DNA of 24,722 bases from an uncultured Bacillota bacterium (GTDB lineage: Bacteria > Bacillota > Dehalobacteriia > UBA4068), in NCBI GenBank assembly GCA_934427095.1, contig CAKRYM010000005.1, forward strand, positions 1 through 24,722, in the 5' to 3' direction. Both the position numbers and the translations under genes were made by a program. A model generated the notes under the pieces. It saw nothing but the letters and a program-made list of their open reading frames with translations, ran no database searches and had not been told where the DNA came from. Shown one piece after another: positions 7,005-14,899 of this stretch (position 1 is its first letter; each line of letters starts with the position of its first letter).

Positions 7005-8516
7005 ATGAGCATCAAACCGGAAGAGATCAGCAAGCTGTTGCGACAGCAGATCGAGAATTACCAGTCTGGCGCAGATATCTATGAGACCGGCACAGTCATT
7101 AAGGTCGGCGACGGTATTGCCTATATTTATGGCCTCTCCAATGCCATGAGCAACGAGCTGCTGGAATTCGAAAACGGTCGTATGGGCATGGCGCTCAACC
7201 TGGAAGAAGACAGCATCGGCTGCGTCATTCTCGGTGCTTATCAGGATATTCATGAAGGGGATACGGTACGCCGTACCGGCCGCATCATGGAGGTCCCGGT
7301 AGGCAGCGGACTGCTGGGCCGCGTGGTGGATCCTCTGGGTCAGCCCCTGGACGGAAAAGGGGAGATCAAGGCCGAAGCCTACCGTAATATCGAAAATAAA
7401 GCCCCTGGCGTCATTTACCGCCATCCGGTAGATACGCCTTTGCAAACTGGCTTGAAATCCATCGACGCTTTGGTGCCGATCGGCCGCGGCCAGCGTGAAT
7501 TGATCATTGGCGACCGCCAGACCGGTAAAACCGCAGTCGCTATTGACACGATTATCAATCAGAAAGGCCAGGATGTGATCTGCATTTACGTGGCCATCGG
7601 TCAGAAAGCTTCTACCGTGGCTTCCGTTGTGCAGAAATTGGAATCCTTTGGCGCCATGGAATACACCATTGTCGTGAGCGCAACGGCTTCCGAACCTGCA
7701 CCTATGCTGTATATCGCCCCCTATGCTGGCGCAGCCATGGGCGAGCATTTTATGCATCAGGGCAAGGACGTGCTCATCGTTTACGATGACTTAACGAAAC
7801 AAGCTGCGGCTTACCGCGAACTTTCCTTGCTGTTGCATCGCCCGCCGGGACGTGAGGCTTTCCCTGGTGACGTTTTCTATTTGCATAGCCGTTTGTTGGA
7901 ACGTGCGGCTCGCCTTTCCGATGAAGAGGGCGGCGGTTCCATGACAGCATTGCCTATTATTGAAACCCAAGCAGGGGATATTTCCGCTTACATCCCCACG
8001 AACGTCATTTCCATTACTGACGGCCAGATCTTCCTGGAAACCGACTTATTCCATAGCGGCTTCCGTCCTGCCATTAATATTGGCTTGTCCGTGTCCCGCG
8101 TGGGCGGTTCTGCACAGATCAAGGCCATGAAGCAGGTGGCTGGTTCCTTGCGTTTGGATTTGGCTCAGTATCGTGAGCTGGCATCCTTTGCGCAGTTTGG
8201 TTCTGATTTGGATCAGGCAACCAAAAACACTTTGGATCGCGGCGCCCGCATGATGGAAATTTTGAAACAGGATCAGTATTCCCCCTTGCCTGTTGAGGAA
8301 CAAATCGTGGTATTGTTCTTCGCTACCAGGGATTATGCTAAAGATATCGCGGTGAAAGACGTGGTGAGCACTGGGGACGAATTGCTGGTTTACTTCCGTA
8401 AGCATCATCAGGACCTGCTGAAGCAGATCCGGGAAGAAAAGAAACTGTCTGATGAATTGGAAGCCAAACTCAGACAGGCCATTGAAGAATTCAAGAGCGA
8501 TAAAGCCACGAAATAA
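7005..8516 (+). CDS. atpA: ATP synthase F1 subunit alpha
   Basis: The alpha subunit forms the non-catalytic nucleotide sites of the alpha3-beta3 hexamer. The protein is 503 residues, the standard length. The Walker A motif GDRQTGKT occupies residues 169-176. The Walker B region is VLIVYDDLTKQAAAYRELSLL, followed by the alpha signature stretch LLLHRPPGREAFPGDVFY, which contains the arginine finger region. The N-terminal IKPEEISKLLRQQI is the helix that contacts delta. GAGGTGG before the ATG provides the ribosome binding site. A long antisense reading frame across this gene is a coding shadow. Confidence 0.98.
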   Translation: MSIKPEEISKLLRQQIENYQSGADIYETGTVIKVGDGIAYIYGLSNAMSNELLEFENGRMGMALNLEEDSIGCVILGAYQDIHEGDTVRRTGRIMEVPVGSGLLGRVVDPLGQPLDGKGEIKAEAYRNIENKAPGVIYRHPVDTPLQTGLKSIDALVPIGRGQRELIIGDRQTGKTAVAIDTIINQKGQDVICIYVAIGQKASTVASVVQKLESFGAMEYTIVVSATASEPAPMLYIAPYAGAAMGEHFMHQGKDVLIVYDDLTKQAAAYRELSLLLHRPPGREAFPGDVFYLHSRLLERAARLSDEEGGGSMTALPIIETQAGDISAYIPTNVISITDGQIFLETDLFHSGFRPAINIGLSVSRVGGSAQIKAMKQVAGSLRLDLAQYRELASFAQFGSDLDQATKNTLDRGARMMEILKQDQYSPLPVEEQIVVLFFATRDYAKDIAVKDVVSTGDELLVYFRKHHQDLLKQIREEKKLSDELEAKLRQAIEEFKSDKATK

Positions 8517-8527
8517 GGGAAAACACT

Positions 8528-9391
8528 ATGGCATCAGCACGGGATATTAAAAGACGAATCAAAAGCATCAAAAGCACACAGCAGATTACCAAGGCCATGA
8601 AAATGGTTTCCGCTGGTAAGTTGCGGAAATCCCAGACTGCGGTTACTGCCGTGCGTCCCTTTACGGCCAAAATGGATCAGCTGATCTTACACGTTAGCGA
8701 GGCGGTGGAACATCCCTATCTCCAGCCTCGGCCTGAAGTGAAAAAGGTTTGCTATGTGGTGTTAGGGTCTGACCGTGGACTTTGCGGCGGCTTTAACGGT
8801 AACCTGAATCGCTTCTTAGGCGAGGTGCTGGCAGAGGAAACTCGCCCTTACGCCTTGATTGTGGTTGGCCGGAAAGTGCGGGAATATTGCCTGCGGAACC
8901 AGTTTACGCTTACAGATGACTTGGTAGATATGGGGGATAACCCCCGCTTTAGCCAGGCCCAGGCCTTAGGCCGTAAGCTGCGCAAAGCTTATGAAGATGG
9001 GGAATATGATGAGATCCGGTTGGTTTATTCCAAATTCCGGAGCACGGTCTCTCAGGTTCCCATGCAGCAGAAATTGTTGCCGGTTCCGAAACCCGAAGTG
9101 GATGAGGAAGATAGCAAAATTTTTGCTAGCATTGATTATATCTTTGAGCCTTCCGCAGAGGAAATTCTGGAAAAATTGATGCCCCAGTATGTGGATATTG
9201 CCATGTTTTGCGCCATGCAGGAAGCTAAGGCTTCTGAACATAGCGCCCGCATGATGGCAATGAGCTCCGCAACGGACAATGCTACGGACATGATTTCCAA
9301 TTTGACATTGTCCCTGAACCGGGCTCGTCAGGCTGCCATTACCACCGAAATTACGGAGATTATCGGCGGTGCGTCGGCCCTTTCCTCTTAA
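8528..9391 (+). CDS. atpG: ATP synthase F1 subunit gamma
   Basis: Gamma is the rotating central shaft. The 287-residue protein starts MASARDIKRRIKSIKSTQQITKAMKMVSAGKLRK, the highly conserved N-terminal helix. It ends with LNRARQAAITTEITEIIGGASAL, the conserved C-terminal helix that sits in the bearing of F1. The central SDRGLCGGFNGN is also typical. An AGGGA sequence lies just before the ATG, eleven bases after atpA. A 120-base gap with two stem-loops separates it from atpD. Confidence 0.97.
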   Translation: MASARDIKRRIKSIKSTQQITKAMKMVSAGKLRKSQTAVTAVRPFTAKMDQLILHVSEAVEHPYLQPRPEVKKVCYVVLGSDRGLCGGFNGNLNRFLGEVLAEETRPYALIVVGRKVREYCLRNQFTLTDDLVDMGDNPRFSQAQALGRKLRKAYEDGEYDEIRLVYSKFRSTVSQVPMQQKLLPVPKPEVDEEDSKIFASIDYIFEPSAEEILEKLMPQYVDIAMFCAMQEAKASEHSARMMAMSSATDNATDMISNLTLSLNRARQAAITTEITEIIGGASALSS

Positions 9392-9407
9392 TGCTGTTCT
9401 TTTCCTA

Positions 9408-9482
9408 GTTGGTGGTTTTTTCTACCAACAAGGTTGCGTTTGATGAAAAAAGGTTTCTACCCCTTTTGTCCTTAAAGAGGGG
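9408..9482 (+). other. Two stem-loops between atpG and atpD
   Basis: The first pairs GTTGGT (9408-9413) with ACCAAC (9424-9429) around a T-rich loop. The second pairs CCCCTTTT (9460-9467) with AAGAGGGG (9475-9482), including one G-T pair, around seven bases. Neither has a proper T-tail. Their position just before atpD, the most abundant F1 message, suggests an RNA stability or processing function (inference). Confidence 0.5.
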
Positions 9483-9511
9483 TTTCCTAGAGAAGTAAAG
9501 GAGGCTACCTC

Positions 9512-10900
9512 ATGGCCACAGGTAAAATCAAGCAGATCATTGGCGCAGTCGTTGATATTGAATTCCCCGTTAATGAGCTGCCGGATATTTATAATGCTGT
9601 CCAGGTGAAAAATCATGACGGAAATGTGGTTGTCATGGAATCCATGCAGCATCTGGGCAATAACGTGGTGCGCTGTGTCGCACTTTCTTCCACAGATGGT
9701 TTGCAGCGCGGAATGGAGACCCTAGACACCGGCTCCCCCATTCGCGTGCCAGTGGGACCGGCTACGTTGAGCCGAATGATGGACGTCATTGGCCAGCCCA
9801 TTGACGGCAAGGGCGAAATTAAAGCGGATAAAACCCTGCCCATTCATCGCCCTGCGCCGGAGTTTGTTGATTTGCAGCCTTCCACGGAGATTTTGGAAAC
9901 CGGCATCAAGGTCGTTGACCTGTTGGCGCCTTATACCAAAGGTGGTAAGATTGGCCTCTTCGGCGGCGCTGGCGTTGGGAAAACGGTTCTGATTATGGAG
10001 CTGATCCGCAACATCGCCTACGAACACGGCGGCTTCTCTGTGTTCGCCGGGGTTGGGGAACGTACCCGTGAAGGTAATGACCTTTGGAATGAAATGAATG
10101 AGTCTGGCGTTATTGAAAAGACCGCCCTGGTCTTTGGTCAGATGAACGAACCGCCGGGAGCCCGTCTGCGGGTGGCTTTGACTGGTTTGACCATTGCGGA
10201 AAGCTTCCGCGATTATGAAGGCAAGGACGTCTTGCTGTTCATCGATAACATTTTCCGTTTCACTCAGGCTGGTTCTGAGGTTTCCGCTTTGCTGGGCCGT
10301 ATGCCTTCCGCCGTTGGTTATCAGCCTACGCTGGCCACGGAAATGGGCACCTTGCAAGAAAGAATTACCTCTACGAAAAAGGGCTCCATTACCTCTGTCC
10401 AGGCGATTTACGTCCCGGCCGATGACTTGACTGACCCGGCTCCTGCTACTGCCTTTACCCATTTGGACGCTACGACGGTTTTGTCCCGTCAAATCGTTGA
10501 CTTGGGCATTTACCCGGCAGTGGATCCTTTGGAATCCACTTCCCGCGCCTTGGATCCTCGTGTGGTGGGTGAAGAACATTACCAGGTGGCCCGTGGCGTG
10601 CAGCAGGTCTTGCAGCGCTATCAGGAATTGCAGGATATTATCGCGATTATGGGTATTGATGAATTGTCCGATGAGGATAAAATCCTGGTGGCTCGGGCCA
10701 GAAAGATTCAGCGTTTCTTGGGCCAGCCCATGCACGTGGCAGAACAGTTCACCAATACGCCTGGCAAATACGTTCCTTTGCAGGATACCATTCGTAGCTT
10801 TAAGGACTTGCTGGCTGGTAAATACGATCATTTGCCTGAACAGGCTTTCTTTATGGTAGGTAGCATCGAAGAAGCAGTAGAAAAGGCAAAGACCCTTTAA
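9512..10900 (+). CDS. atpD: ATP synthase F1 subunit beta (catalytic)
   Basis: Beta carries the three catalytic sites of the ATP synthase. The 462-residue protein has Walker A GGAGVGKT at residues 151-158, the catalytic glutamate region GVGERTREGNDLW, Walker B VLLFIDNIFRFTQAGSEV, and ALLGRMPSAVGYQPTLATEMG. The lever motif appears as DELSDED (classically DELSEED). A strong AAAGGAGG (9497-9504) precedes the ATG. A 419-residue antisense frame overlaps almost the whole gene, but it is a shadow of its codon bias and has no recognisable domain. Confidence 0.98.
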   Translation: MATGKIKQIIGAVVDIEFPVNELPDIYNAVQVKNHDGNVVVMESMQHLGNNVVRCVALSSTDGLQRGMETLDTGSPIRVPVGPATLSRMMDVIGQPIDGKGEIKADKTLPIHRPAPEFVDLQPSTEILETGIKVVDLLAPYTKGGKIGLFGGAGVGKTVLIMELIRNIAYEHGGFSVFAGVGERTREGNDLWNEMNESGVIEKTALVFGQMNEPPGARLRVALTGLTIAESFRDYEGKDVLLFIDNIFRFTQAGSEVSALLGRMPSAVGYQPTLATEMGTLQERITSTKKGSITSVQAIYVPADDLTDPAPATAFTHLDATTVLSRQIVDLGIYPAVDPLESTSRALDPRVVGEEHYQVARGVQQVLQRYQELQDIIAIMGIDELSDEDKILVARARKIQRFLGQPMHVAEQFTNTPGKYVPLQDTIRSFKDLLAGKYDHLPEQAFFMVGSIEEAVEKAKTL

Positions 10901-10926
10901 AAAATAGACGGTTGTAGAAGAATATC

Positions 10927-10944
10927 CTGTTCCTGAGGGAATAG
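10927..10944 (+). other. Small stem-loop between atpD and atpC
   Basis: CTGTTCC (10927-10933) pairs with GGAATAG (10938-10944), with one G-T pair and the loop TGAG, directly before the atpC ribosome binding site. No T-run follows. It may lower translation of atpC, whose product is needed at one third of the amount of beta (inference). Confidence 0.4.
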
Positions 10945-10963
10945 ACTTTGGAAAGGGATAACC

Positions 10964-11377
10964 ATGGGAGAACGCGATCAAATTAGATTAGAAATTGTTA
11001 CGCCGGAAAAAGAAGTGTTTCATGCGATGGTGGAACGCTTCACGGTGCCTGCCGCGATGGGGAGCACGGGTATTTTGTATAACCATGCGCCTCTGCTTAC
11101 TGTGCTTGTGCCTGGGGTTTTGGTTTACCACATGGATGGCAAGGACGGGTATATCGCGGTGTCCCGGGGTTTTCTAGAAATGCGTGACAATGAAGCGGAG
11201 ATTCTGGTGGATGCCGCAGAATTAGCAGCGGATGTTGATCTGGAACGAGCAAAAGCTGCGGAAAAACGCGCTAGAGAACGTCTGGCGCAAAGCAGTAAAG
11301 GGGAAATTGATGTTGCCCGGGCAGAAGCCGCCTTGGCTCGTTCTCTGGCCAGACAGAAAGCCGTGAGTTATTTATAA
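10964..11377 (+). CDS. atpC: ATP synthase F1 subunit epsilon
   Basis: Epsilon sits on the central stalk and can inhibit ATP hydrolysis. The 137-residue protein has the N-terminal beta-sandwich (IRLEIVTPEKEVFHAMVERFTVPAAMGSTGILYNHAPLLT) and a C-terminal two-helix domain (DLERAKAAEKRARERL, then DVARAEAALARSLARQKA). A start at ATG 10964 follows GGAAAGGG. It is the last gene of the ATP synthase operon and is followed directly by a strong terminator. Confidence 0.95.
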   Translation: MGERDQIRLEIVTPEKEVFHAMVERFTVPAAMGSTGILYNHAPLLTVLVPGVLVYHMDGKDGYIAVSRGFLEMRDNEAEILVDAAELAADVDLERAKAAEKRARERLAQSSKGEIDVARAEAALARSLARQKAVSYL

Positions 11378-11378
11378 T
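11350..11378 (+). promoter_or_regulatory. Possible promoter for the YbjQ-family gene
   Basis: A perfect TATAAT (11373-11378) overlaps the atpC stop codon. CAGACA (11350-11355) lies 17 bases upstream and matches four of six -35 positions. It would start transcription around 11385, at the edge of the operon terminator. Without it the next gene would depend on read-through. Motif evidence only. Confidence 0.35.
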
Positions 11379-11382
11379 TTGA

Positions 11383-11420
11383 CCAAAAAAGAGAGCACGT
11401 TTTATCGCGCTCTCTTTTTG
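11383..11420 (+). terminator. Intrinsic terminator of the ATP synthase operon
   Basis: An A-run plus GAGAGC (11391-11396) pairs with GCTCTC followed by a T-run (11409-11419), giving a stem of at least eleven pairs with a short AT-rich loop. It lies right after atpC. Confidence 0.85.
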
Positions 11421-11443
11421 GATATAACAAGGAGGATGAAAAC

Positions 11444-11755
11444 ATGCTATTGGTCAATATTGATTATCTTCCAGGTAAGGAACTGGAAATTTTAGGCATG
11501 GTGAAAGGTAGCACCATTCAGTCCAAACATATTGGTAAAGATATCGGGGCTAGTTTCAAAACCTTGGTCGGCGGGGAATTGAAAGGCTATACGGAAATGA
11601 TGAACGAAGCCCGGGACATTGCAACCAACCGCATGGTGGAAGAAGCTAAAGCACTGGGCGCTGACGCTGTAATTAACGTGCGTTATACCACATCTGCAGT
11701 GATGCAAAATGCTGCGGAAGTGATGGCTTTTGGTACAGCCGTGCGCTGCAAATAA
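11444..11755 (+). CDS. YbjQ/UPF0145 (DUF74) family protein
   Basis: This small cytoplasmic protein of 103 residues belongs to the UPF0145 family, sometimes annotated as a heavy-metal-binding domain. Its biochemical role is not established. Family landmarks are GMVKGSTIQSKHIGKDI near residue 18, GGELKGYTEMMNEARDIA in the middle, A-LGADAVINVRY, and the C-terminal strand VMAFGTAVRCK. These proteins form pentameric beta-alpha assemblies in solved structures. AAGGAGG at 11430-11436 precedes the ATG. The gene stands between two terminators, so it is probably monocistronic and driven by a promoter at the end of atpC or by read-through. Confidence 0.88.
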   Translation: MLLVNIDYLPGKELEILGMVKGSTIQSKHIGKDIGASFKTLVGGELKGYTEMMNEARDIATNRMVEEAKALGADAVINVRYTTSAVMQNAAEVMAFGTAVRCK

Positions 11756-11778
11756 CCATAAAGCATACGAAAGGAAAA

Positions 11779-11811
11779 GAAAAGCGGCGGACTGTTGTCC
11801 GCCGCTTTTTT
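11779..11811. terminator. Bidirectional intrinsic terminator
   Basis: AAAGCGGCGGAC (11781-11792) and its perfect complement GTCCGCCGCTTT (11797-11808) surround the loop TGTT. A T-run follows on the plus strand, and an A-rich stretch precedes it that reads as T's on the minus strand. It separates the YbjQ-family gene from the convergent anti-sigma gene and probably serves both. Confidence 0.88.
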
Positions 11812-11826
11812 CTATCCATTTATGGG

Positions 11827-12972
11827 TTACGGCACCGTAACCTTGAAGATGCAGGAATAACCGTTGCTGCCAGTGGCAGAGAAAACAATGGTTTTGCAGT
11901 CGCTGCCCCAGCTAGCAGAGGTAACTGCTGAATCATGCAAGGTCAGGCAAATATTTTCTGCCCGGTAATAGAGGCAAAGGGCGCCGGAAGCTGTACTAAA
12001 CAGCACTTTGTTGTTATCCGTTGCCCAGCTAACCAAGGAACCGCCGCCATTGGCTGTGGCCAATTGCGCTTCCTCCCCATTGCTACTGAGCCAAAGCCCG
12101 TCAGCCTGGTTACTGGCTATGGTACCGTCCGCAGCAGTGGCTTGATAGCCCTTATCCGTGGCTTTACCTACGCCAGCGGCAGAGGGAAGGCCTTCGCTTT
12201 CCCCGATAAAGACCGGCTCCTCACTGGCGGAAATATCCATTTGATATTCCAGATAAGTGTTGCCGTCTTTGACATAGAAGGTAACGGTATTTCCATTAAT
12301 TCTAGGACGTACTACATCTCCTTCGTCAATGGCTGCTAGGGTGGTTAAGGCATAAGCATCCTGACTGGTGCTGCCATAAGCCACCTTAGGCAGGGAAATC
12401 CCATTTCCGTAAGTGGTGGGTTGTTCCTCCACTGTGGTGGTGTTTTCCGTTTCTTCCTCTTCTGAGGTGTTTTCTTCTACCAGATCTTGTACCTGGTTGT
12501 TTTCTTTTTGCGCTAATAAATCGCTATGATATTTGTTTTCAATCTTTTGGAATAAGTCGGCTACCACCGTTTGGGTAGGATCTTTGGCTGCGATTTGCGG
12601 GGAGTCGCCGTCGGAAATGAGCTGATTTTGGTCAAAGAATCCGCCAACCATGGCGCCAAAAACAAGGGCTGCGGCAACGGCTACGCCGCCCATCCAATGC
12701 CAACCTTTACGTAGGGTACGTTTATGCTTATGGGGAACGAGGACAGTGGGTTCTGCTGCAATGCGGGCCATGACTTGTTCGGTAAAATTATCGGGTACGG
12801 AAACATTGGTGATTTCCTGGGCTAGAAATTGCTCCAGACCGGCGTATTCTCGCGCCAGTTGCGCACACTGGGGACATACTTTCAGATGCGCCAGAAGCTG
12901 CTCCTGCTCGCTCTGGGAAAGCATGCCGTCTATTTGCATATTCAGCAATGTTTCCATGTCATGGCAAATCAT
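11827..12972 (-). CDS. Membrane anti-sigma factor with zinc finger and beta-propeller-like extracytoplasmic domain
   Basis: This is probably the negative regulator of the ECF sigma factor encoded just upstream. With the ATG at 12972 the protein is 381 residues. The TTG three codons earlier is too close to GAGGA, while the ATG lies nine bases after it. Residues 1-45 form a zinc-finger anti-sigma domain with H29-x3-C33-x2-C36 (HLKVCPQC). One membrane helix follows at about 94-113 (GGVAVAAALVFGAMVGG). An acidic Glu/Thr-rich linker and a large outer domain come next. Near the C-terminus the repeats SWATDNNKVLFS and SWGSDCKTIVFS resemble PD40/WD40-like propeller strands, so the outer part may sense a ligand or protein. 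The sensed signal cannot be read from sequence. It lies 43 bases downstream of the sigma gene, presumably in one operon. Confidence 0.85.
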   Translation of the reverse strand: MICHDMETLLNMQIDGMLSQSEQEQLLAHLKVCPQCAQLAREYAGLEQFLAQEITNVSVPDNFTEQVMARIAAEPTVLVPHKHKRTLRKGWHWMGGVAVAAALVFGAMVGGFFDQNQLISDGDSPQIAAKDPTQTVVADLFQKIENKYHSDLLAQKENNQVQDLVEENTSEEEETENTTTVEEQPTTYGNGISLPKVAYGSTSQDAYALTTLAAIDEGDVVRPRINGNTVTFYVKDGNTYLEYQMDISASEEPVFIGESEGLPSAAGVGKATDKGYQATAADGTIASNQADGLWLSSNGEEAQLATANGGGSLVSWATDNNKVLFSTASGALCLYYRAENICLTLHDSAVTSASWGSDCKTIVFSATGSNGYSCIFKVTVP

Positions 12973-13015
12973 GGTTCTCAATCCTCTATTCCCAAAAATC
13001 TACAACAAAAGGTAA

Positions 13016-13573
13016 CTAGAACAAATATTGACGTAGAAAATCTTTTAACATTTTGCGCCCCCGGAATAGCCTGGTTTCGATGGTGGAAACCGGCAGTCCC
13101 AGATGTTGGCTAATCTCTTGATAGCTCATATTTTCCAGGTATTTCATGATAAGGGGTAAACGGTAATTTTCTGGTAAGGTTTGCAGGGCTTCATTAAGAA
13201 CATCGTGCAATTCCTTTTCTTCCGTTTGCCGGCTGGGGTCCACAATACCGCCGGCATCCGCTTCCGCCGCGTCAAATATGGTGTCCAGGGAAGTGGTGTC
13301 TTTGGGGCGCTTGTGTAGAAGATTCACACAAGTATTATGCGCGACCCGGTACATCCATGGAAAAAACCTACGGGAACAATCAAATTTCGCCAGCTCCTGA
13401 TAAATACGGACAAAAGCCTCCTGTGCCATGTCCTGCGCTTCGTCATGATCCCCGCCCAGGCGGTAGGCCAAAGCGAAAATTTGTTTTTGATAGCGCTCTA
13501 CCAGGATGCGAAAGGCGTCGTTGCGGCCTTCCAAAACCAAGGTCACTAATTGTTCGTCGCTGAAATCGCGCAT
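13016..13573 (-). CDS. ECF-family RNA polymerase sigma factor
   Basis: This is an extracytoplasmic-function sigma factor of 185 residues. Region 2 spans about residues 20-88 (FRILVERYQKQIFALAYRLG, DMAQEAFVRIYQELAKF, FPWMYRVAHNTCVNLLHKR). Region 4 spans about 120-180 (LPENYRLPLIMKYLENMSYQEISQHLGLPVSTIETRLFRGRKML), with the usual helix-turn-helix. The ATG at 13573 follows GGAGG by five bases. An upstream ATG at 13591 has no ribosome binding site, so it was not chosen. The downstream zinc-finger anti-sigma gene fixes its role as a signal-released regulator. I could not identify a clear autoregulatory promoter in the AT-rich upstream region. Confidence 0.93.
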   Translation of the reverse strand: MRDFSDEQLVTLVLEGRNDAFRILVERYQKQIFALAYRLGGDHDEAQDMAQEAFVRIYQELAKFDCSRRFFPWMYRVAHNTCVNLLHKRPKDTTSLDTIFDAAEADAGGIVDPSRQTEEKELHDVLNEALQTLPENYRLPLIMKYLENMSYQEISQHLGLPVSTIETRLFRGRKMLKDFLRQYLF

Positions 13574-13838
13574 CCGAACCTCCAGACTCATTATAAATAC
13601 AGGTGAAATGTAAAAAAACTTGCAAAGAATGGCAAGATTTTTTTCATTTTTTTTTAAGAAAGGCAATACTTATTCTATCATATTTAAACAGAAAATCCCA
13701 TATGTTTTTGGGAAAAGGAAAATTTTACGCAAAAAGAGGAGAAAGCGCTTAGACCATGGGGAAATTTGAGTAGATAAGTCGATGAAAATACGAGCTTAAT
13801 GGCAGGATTTGGCAAGGCGTTTGCCAAATTTTTTCTCC

Positions 13839-14891
13839 ATGACAGATGCATTAACTGGGCTCAATAGCCGGCATGAATTACATATTGAATTAGCTGCTTA
13901 TGCGGCCCGGGCAGATTCTGCCCATCCCTTAACTCTATTGCTGTTGAAAATACGGGATTGGGATTTGTGGCGGCATCATGTGACGCCTTTGGCTACAGAT
14001 CGTCTGTTACAGGTAACGGGTACAGTGTTGCAAAAAGTTGCACCGGCAGACGCCTTTTTGGCCCGTTGGAGCGATTGCGTGTTTGGCCTGCTTTTGCCCA
14101 ATTGTCCTCAGTGGTGCGGGGAGGATATCGGGGAAGCTTTACGGGTAGAGGCCCAACAGGCGGTGTTGCCAGCGATTTTATCCTGCCAAGGCTTAGGGCT
14201 GGATTTGGTTTATGGCTGTGGCACCATTCCCCCAGCGGAGGTGAACCTTTTGGGTTTGGCCGCAGAAGAAATGCTTGCCCAAGCAGAAGGGGGTGTGTTC
14301 CGTAGCCTATTGCCTCGTTCTCCCTGGGAGAATTTAGATAGCATGGCTGTGGAGGCCTATATTCGCTTGGCGGAAAGCTTTCTTGCCCATGGTTATCCTT
14401 ATTTACGGCGGCACGGGATGATGACAGCTGCTTATTGTCAGAAAGTGGGACAAGCTTTGGAATTTTCGCAAAACCAGTTGACGGAGCTAAATCTGGCCGC
14501 GGCTTTTGGGGATCTTTGTATGGCGGAGGCAGCGGGCTCTGCTTTGGATAAGCCTGGTTGCCTAACGTATGGAGAGTTCCGGCGTATGGCTAGGCATCCA
14601 GTATTTGCTGCGGATCTTTGCCGCACATTAAAAATGTCCCGCGGCGTAGTGGATACGGTGCTGTATCATCATGAGGCTTTAGACGGTAGCGGTTACCCGG
14701 AAGCCCTACAGGGAGAAGAAATTCCCCTTTCTGCCTCGATTCTAGGCTGCTGCGGCGCTTTTGCTGCCATGCAATTACCCAGGCCATACCGTCCGGCTAG
14801 ACCTTTGGATGAAGCAAAAAACGTTCTCATTCGGTTAGCTGATGTCCGTTGGCCGGCAAAGGTGGTCCAGGCTTTATTGGACGTGGTCTAA
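13839..14891 (+). CDS. Degenerate GGDEF-HD-GYP signalling protein
   Basis: This protein couples a GGDEF-fold domain to an HD-GYP-fold domain, the pair that makes and breaks cyclic di-GMP in active relatives. It begins MTDALTGLNSRHEL, the D-x-LTGL-x-x-R entry to GGDEF domains. At residues 76-86 (RWSDCVFGLLL) the GGDEF motif is replaced by SDCVF, so cyclase activity is not expected. In the second half HHEALDGSGYP (277-287) is intact. The HD pair has become GD at 224-225 (AAFGDLCMAE), and the later metal aspartate region reads ILGCCGAFAAM. Phosphodiesterase activity is therefore also doubtful. It may be a binding or scaffold protein. The start is uncertain: ATG 13839 lacks a Shine-Dalgarno, TTG 13809 is in frame, and an ATG at 13799 is in another frame. 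Confidence 0.75.
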   Translation: MTDALTGLNSRHELHIELAAYAARADSAHPLTLLLLKIRDWDLWRHHVTPLATDRLLQVTGTVLQKVAPADAFLARWSDCVFGLLLPNCPQWCGEDIGEALRVEAQQAVLPAILSCQGLGLDLVYGCGTIPPAEVNLLGLAAEEMLAQAEGGVFRSLLPRSPWENLDSMAVEAYIRLAESFLAHGYPYLRRHGMMTAAYCQKVGQALEFSQNQLTELNLAAAFGDLCMAEAAGSALDKPGCLTYGEFRRMARHPVFAADLCRTLKMSRGVVDTVLYHHEALDGSGYPEALQGEEIPLSASILGCCGAFAAMQLPRPYRPARPLDEAKNVLIRLADVRWPAKVVQALLDVV

Positions 14892-14899
14892 GACTACGC

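Noticed and set aside
6969..7757. A 262-codon minus-strand frame opposite atpA
   Set aside because: This is a coding shadow of the alpha subunit gene. Its composition is low-complexity and His/Gln/Asn-rich.
9722..10981. A 419-codon open frame on the minus strand opposite atpD
   Set aside because: It mirrors the strongly biased codons of atpD, has no ribosome binding site or recognisable domain, and lies fully over a conserved gene.
13619..13646. CTTGC/GCAAG hairpin followed by T's upstream of the ECF sigma gene
   Set aside because: It is a five-base stem in very AT-rich DNA with no plus-strand gene upstream to terminate.
13640..13730. A sigma-A or ECF promoter for the sigma/anti-sigma genes
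   Set aside because: TATGAT- and TAGAAT-like boxes exist on the minus strand, but no acceptable -35 lies at 16-18 bases and no ECF-type pair is clear.
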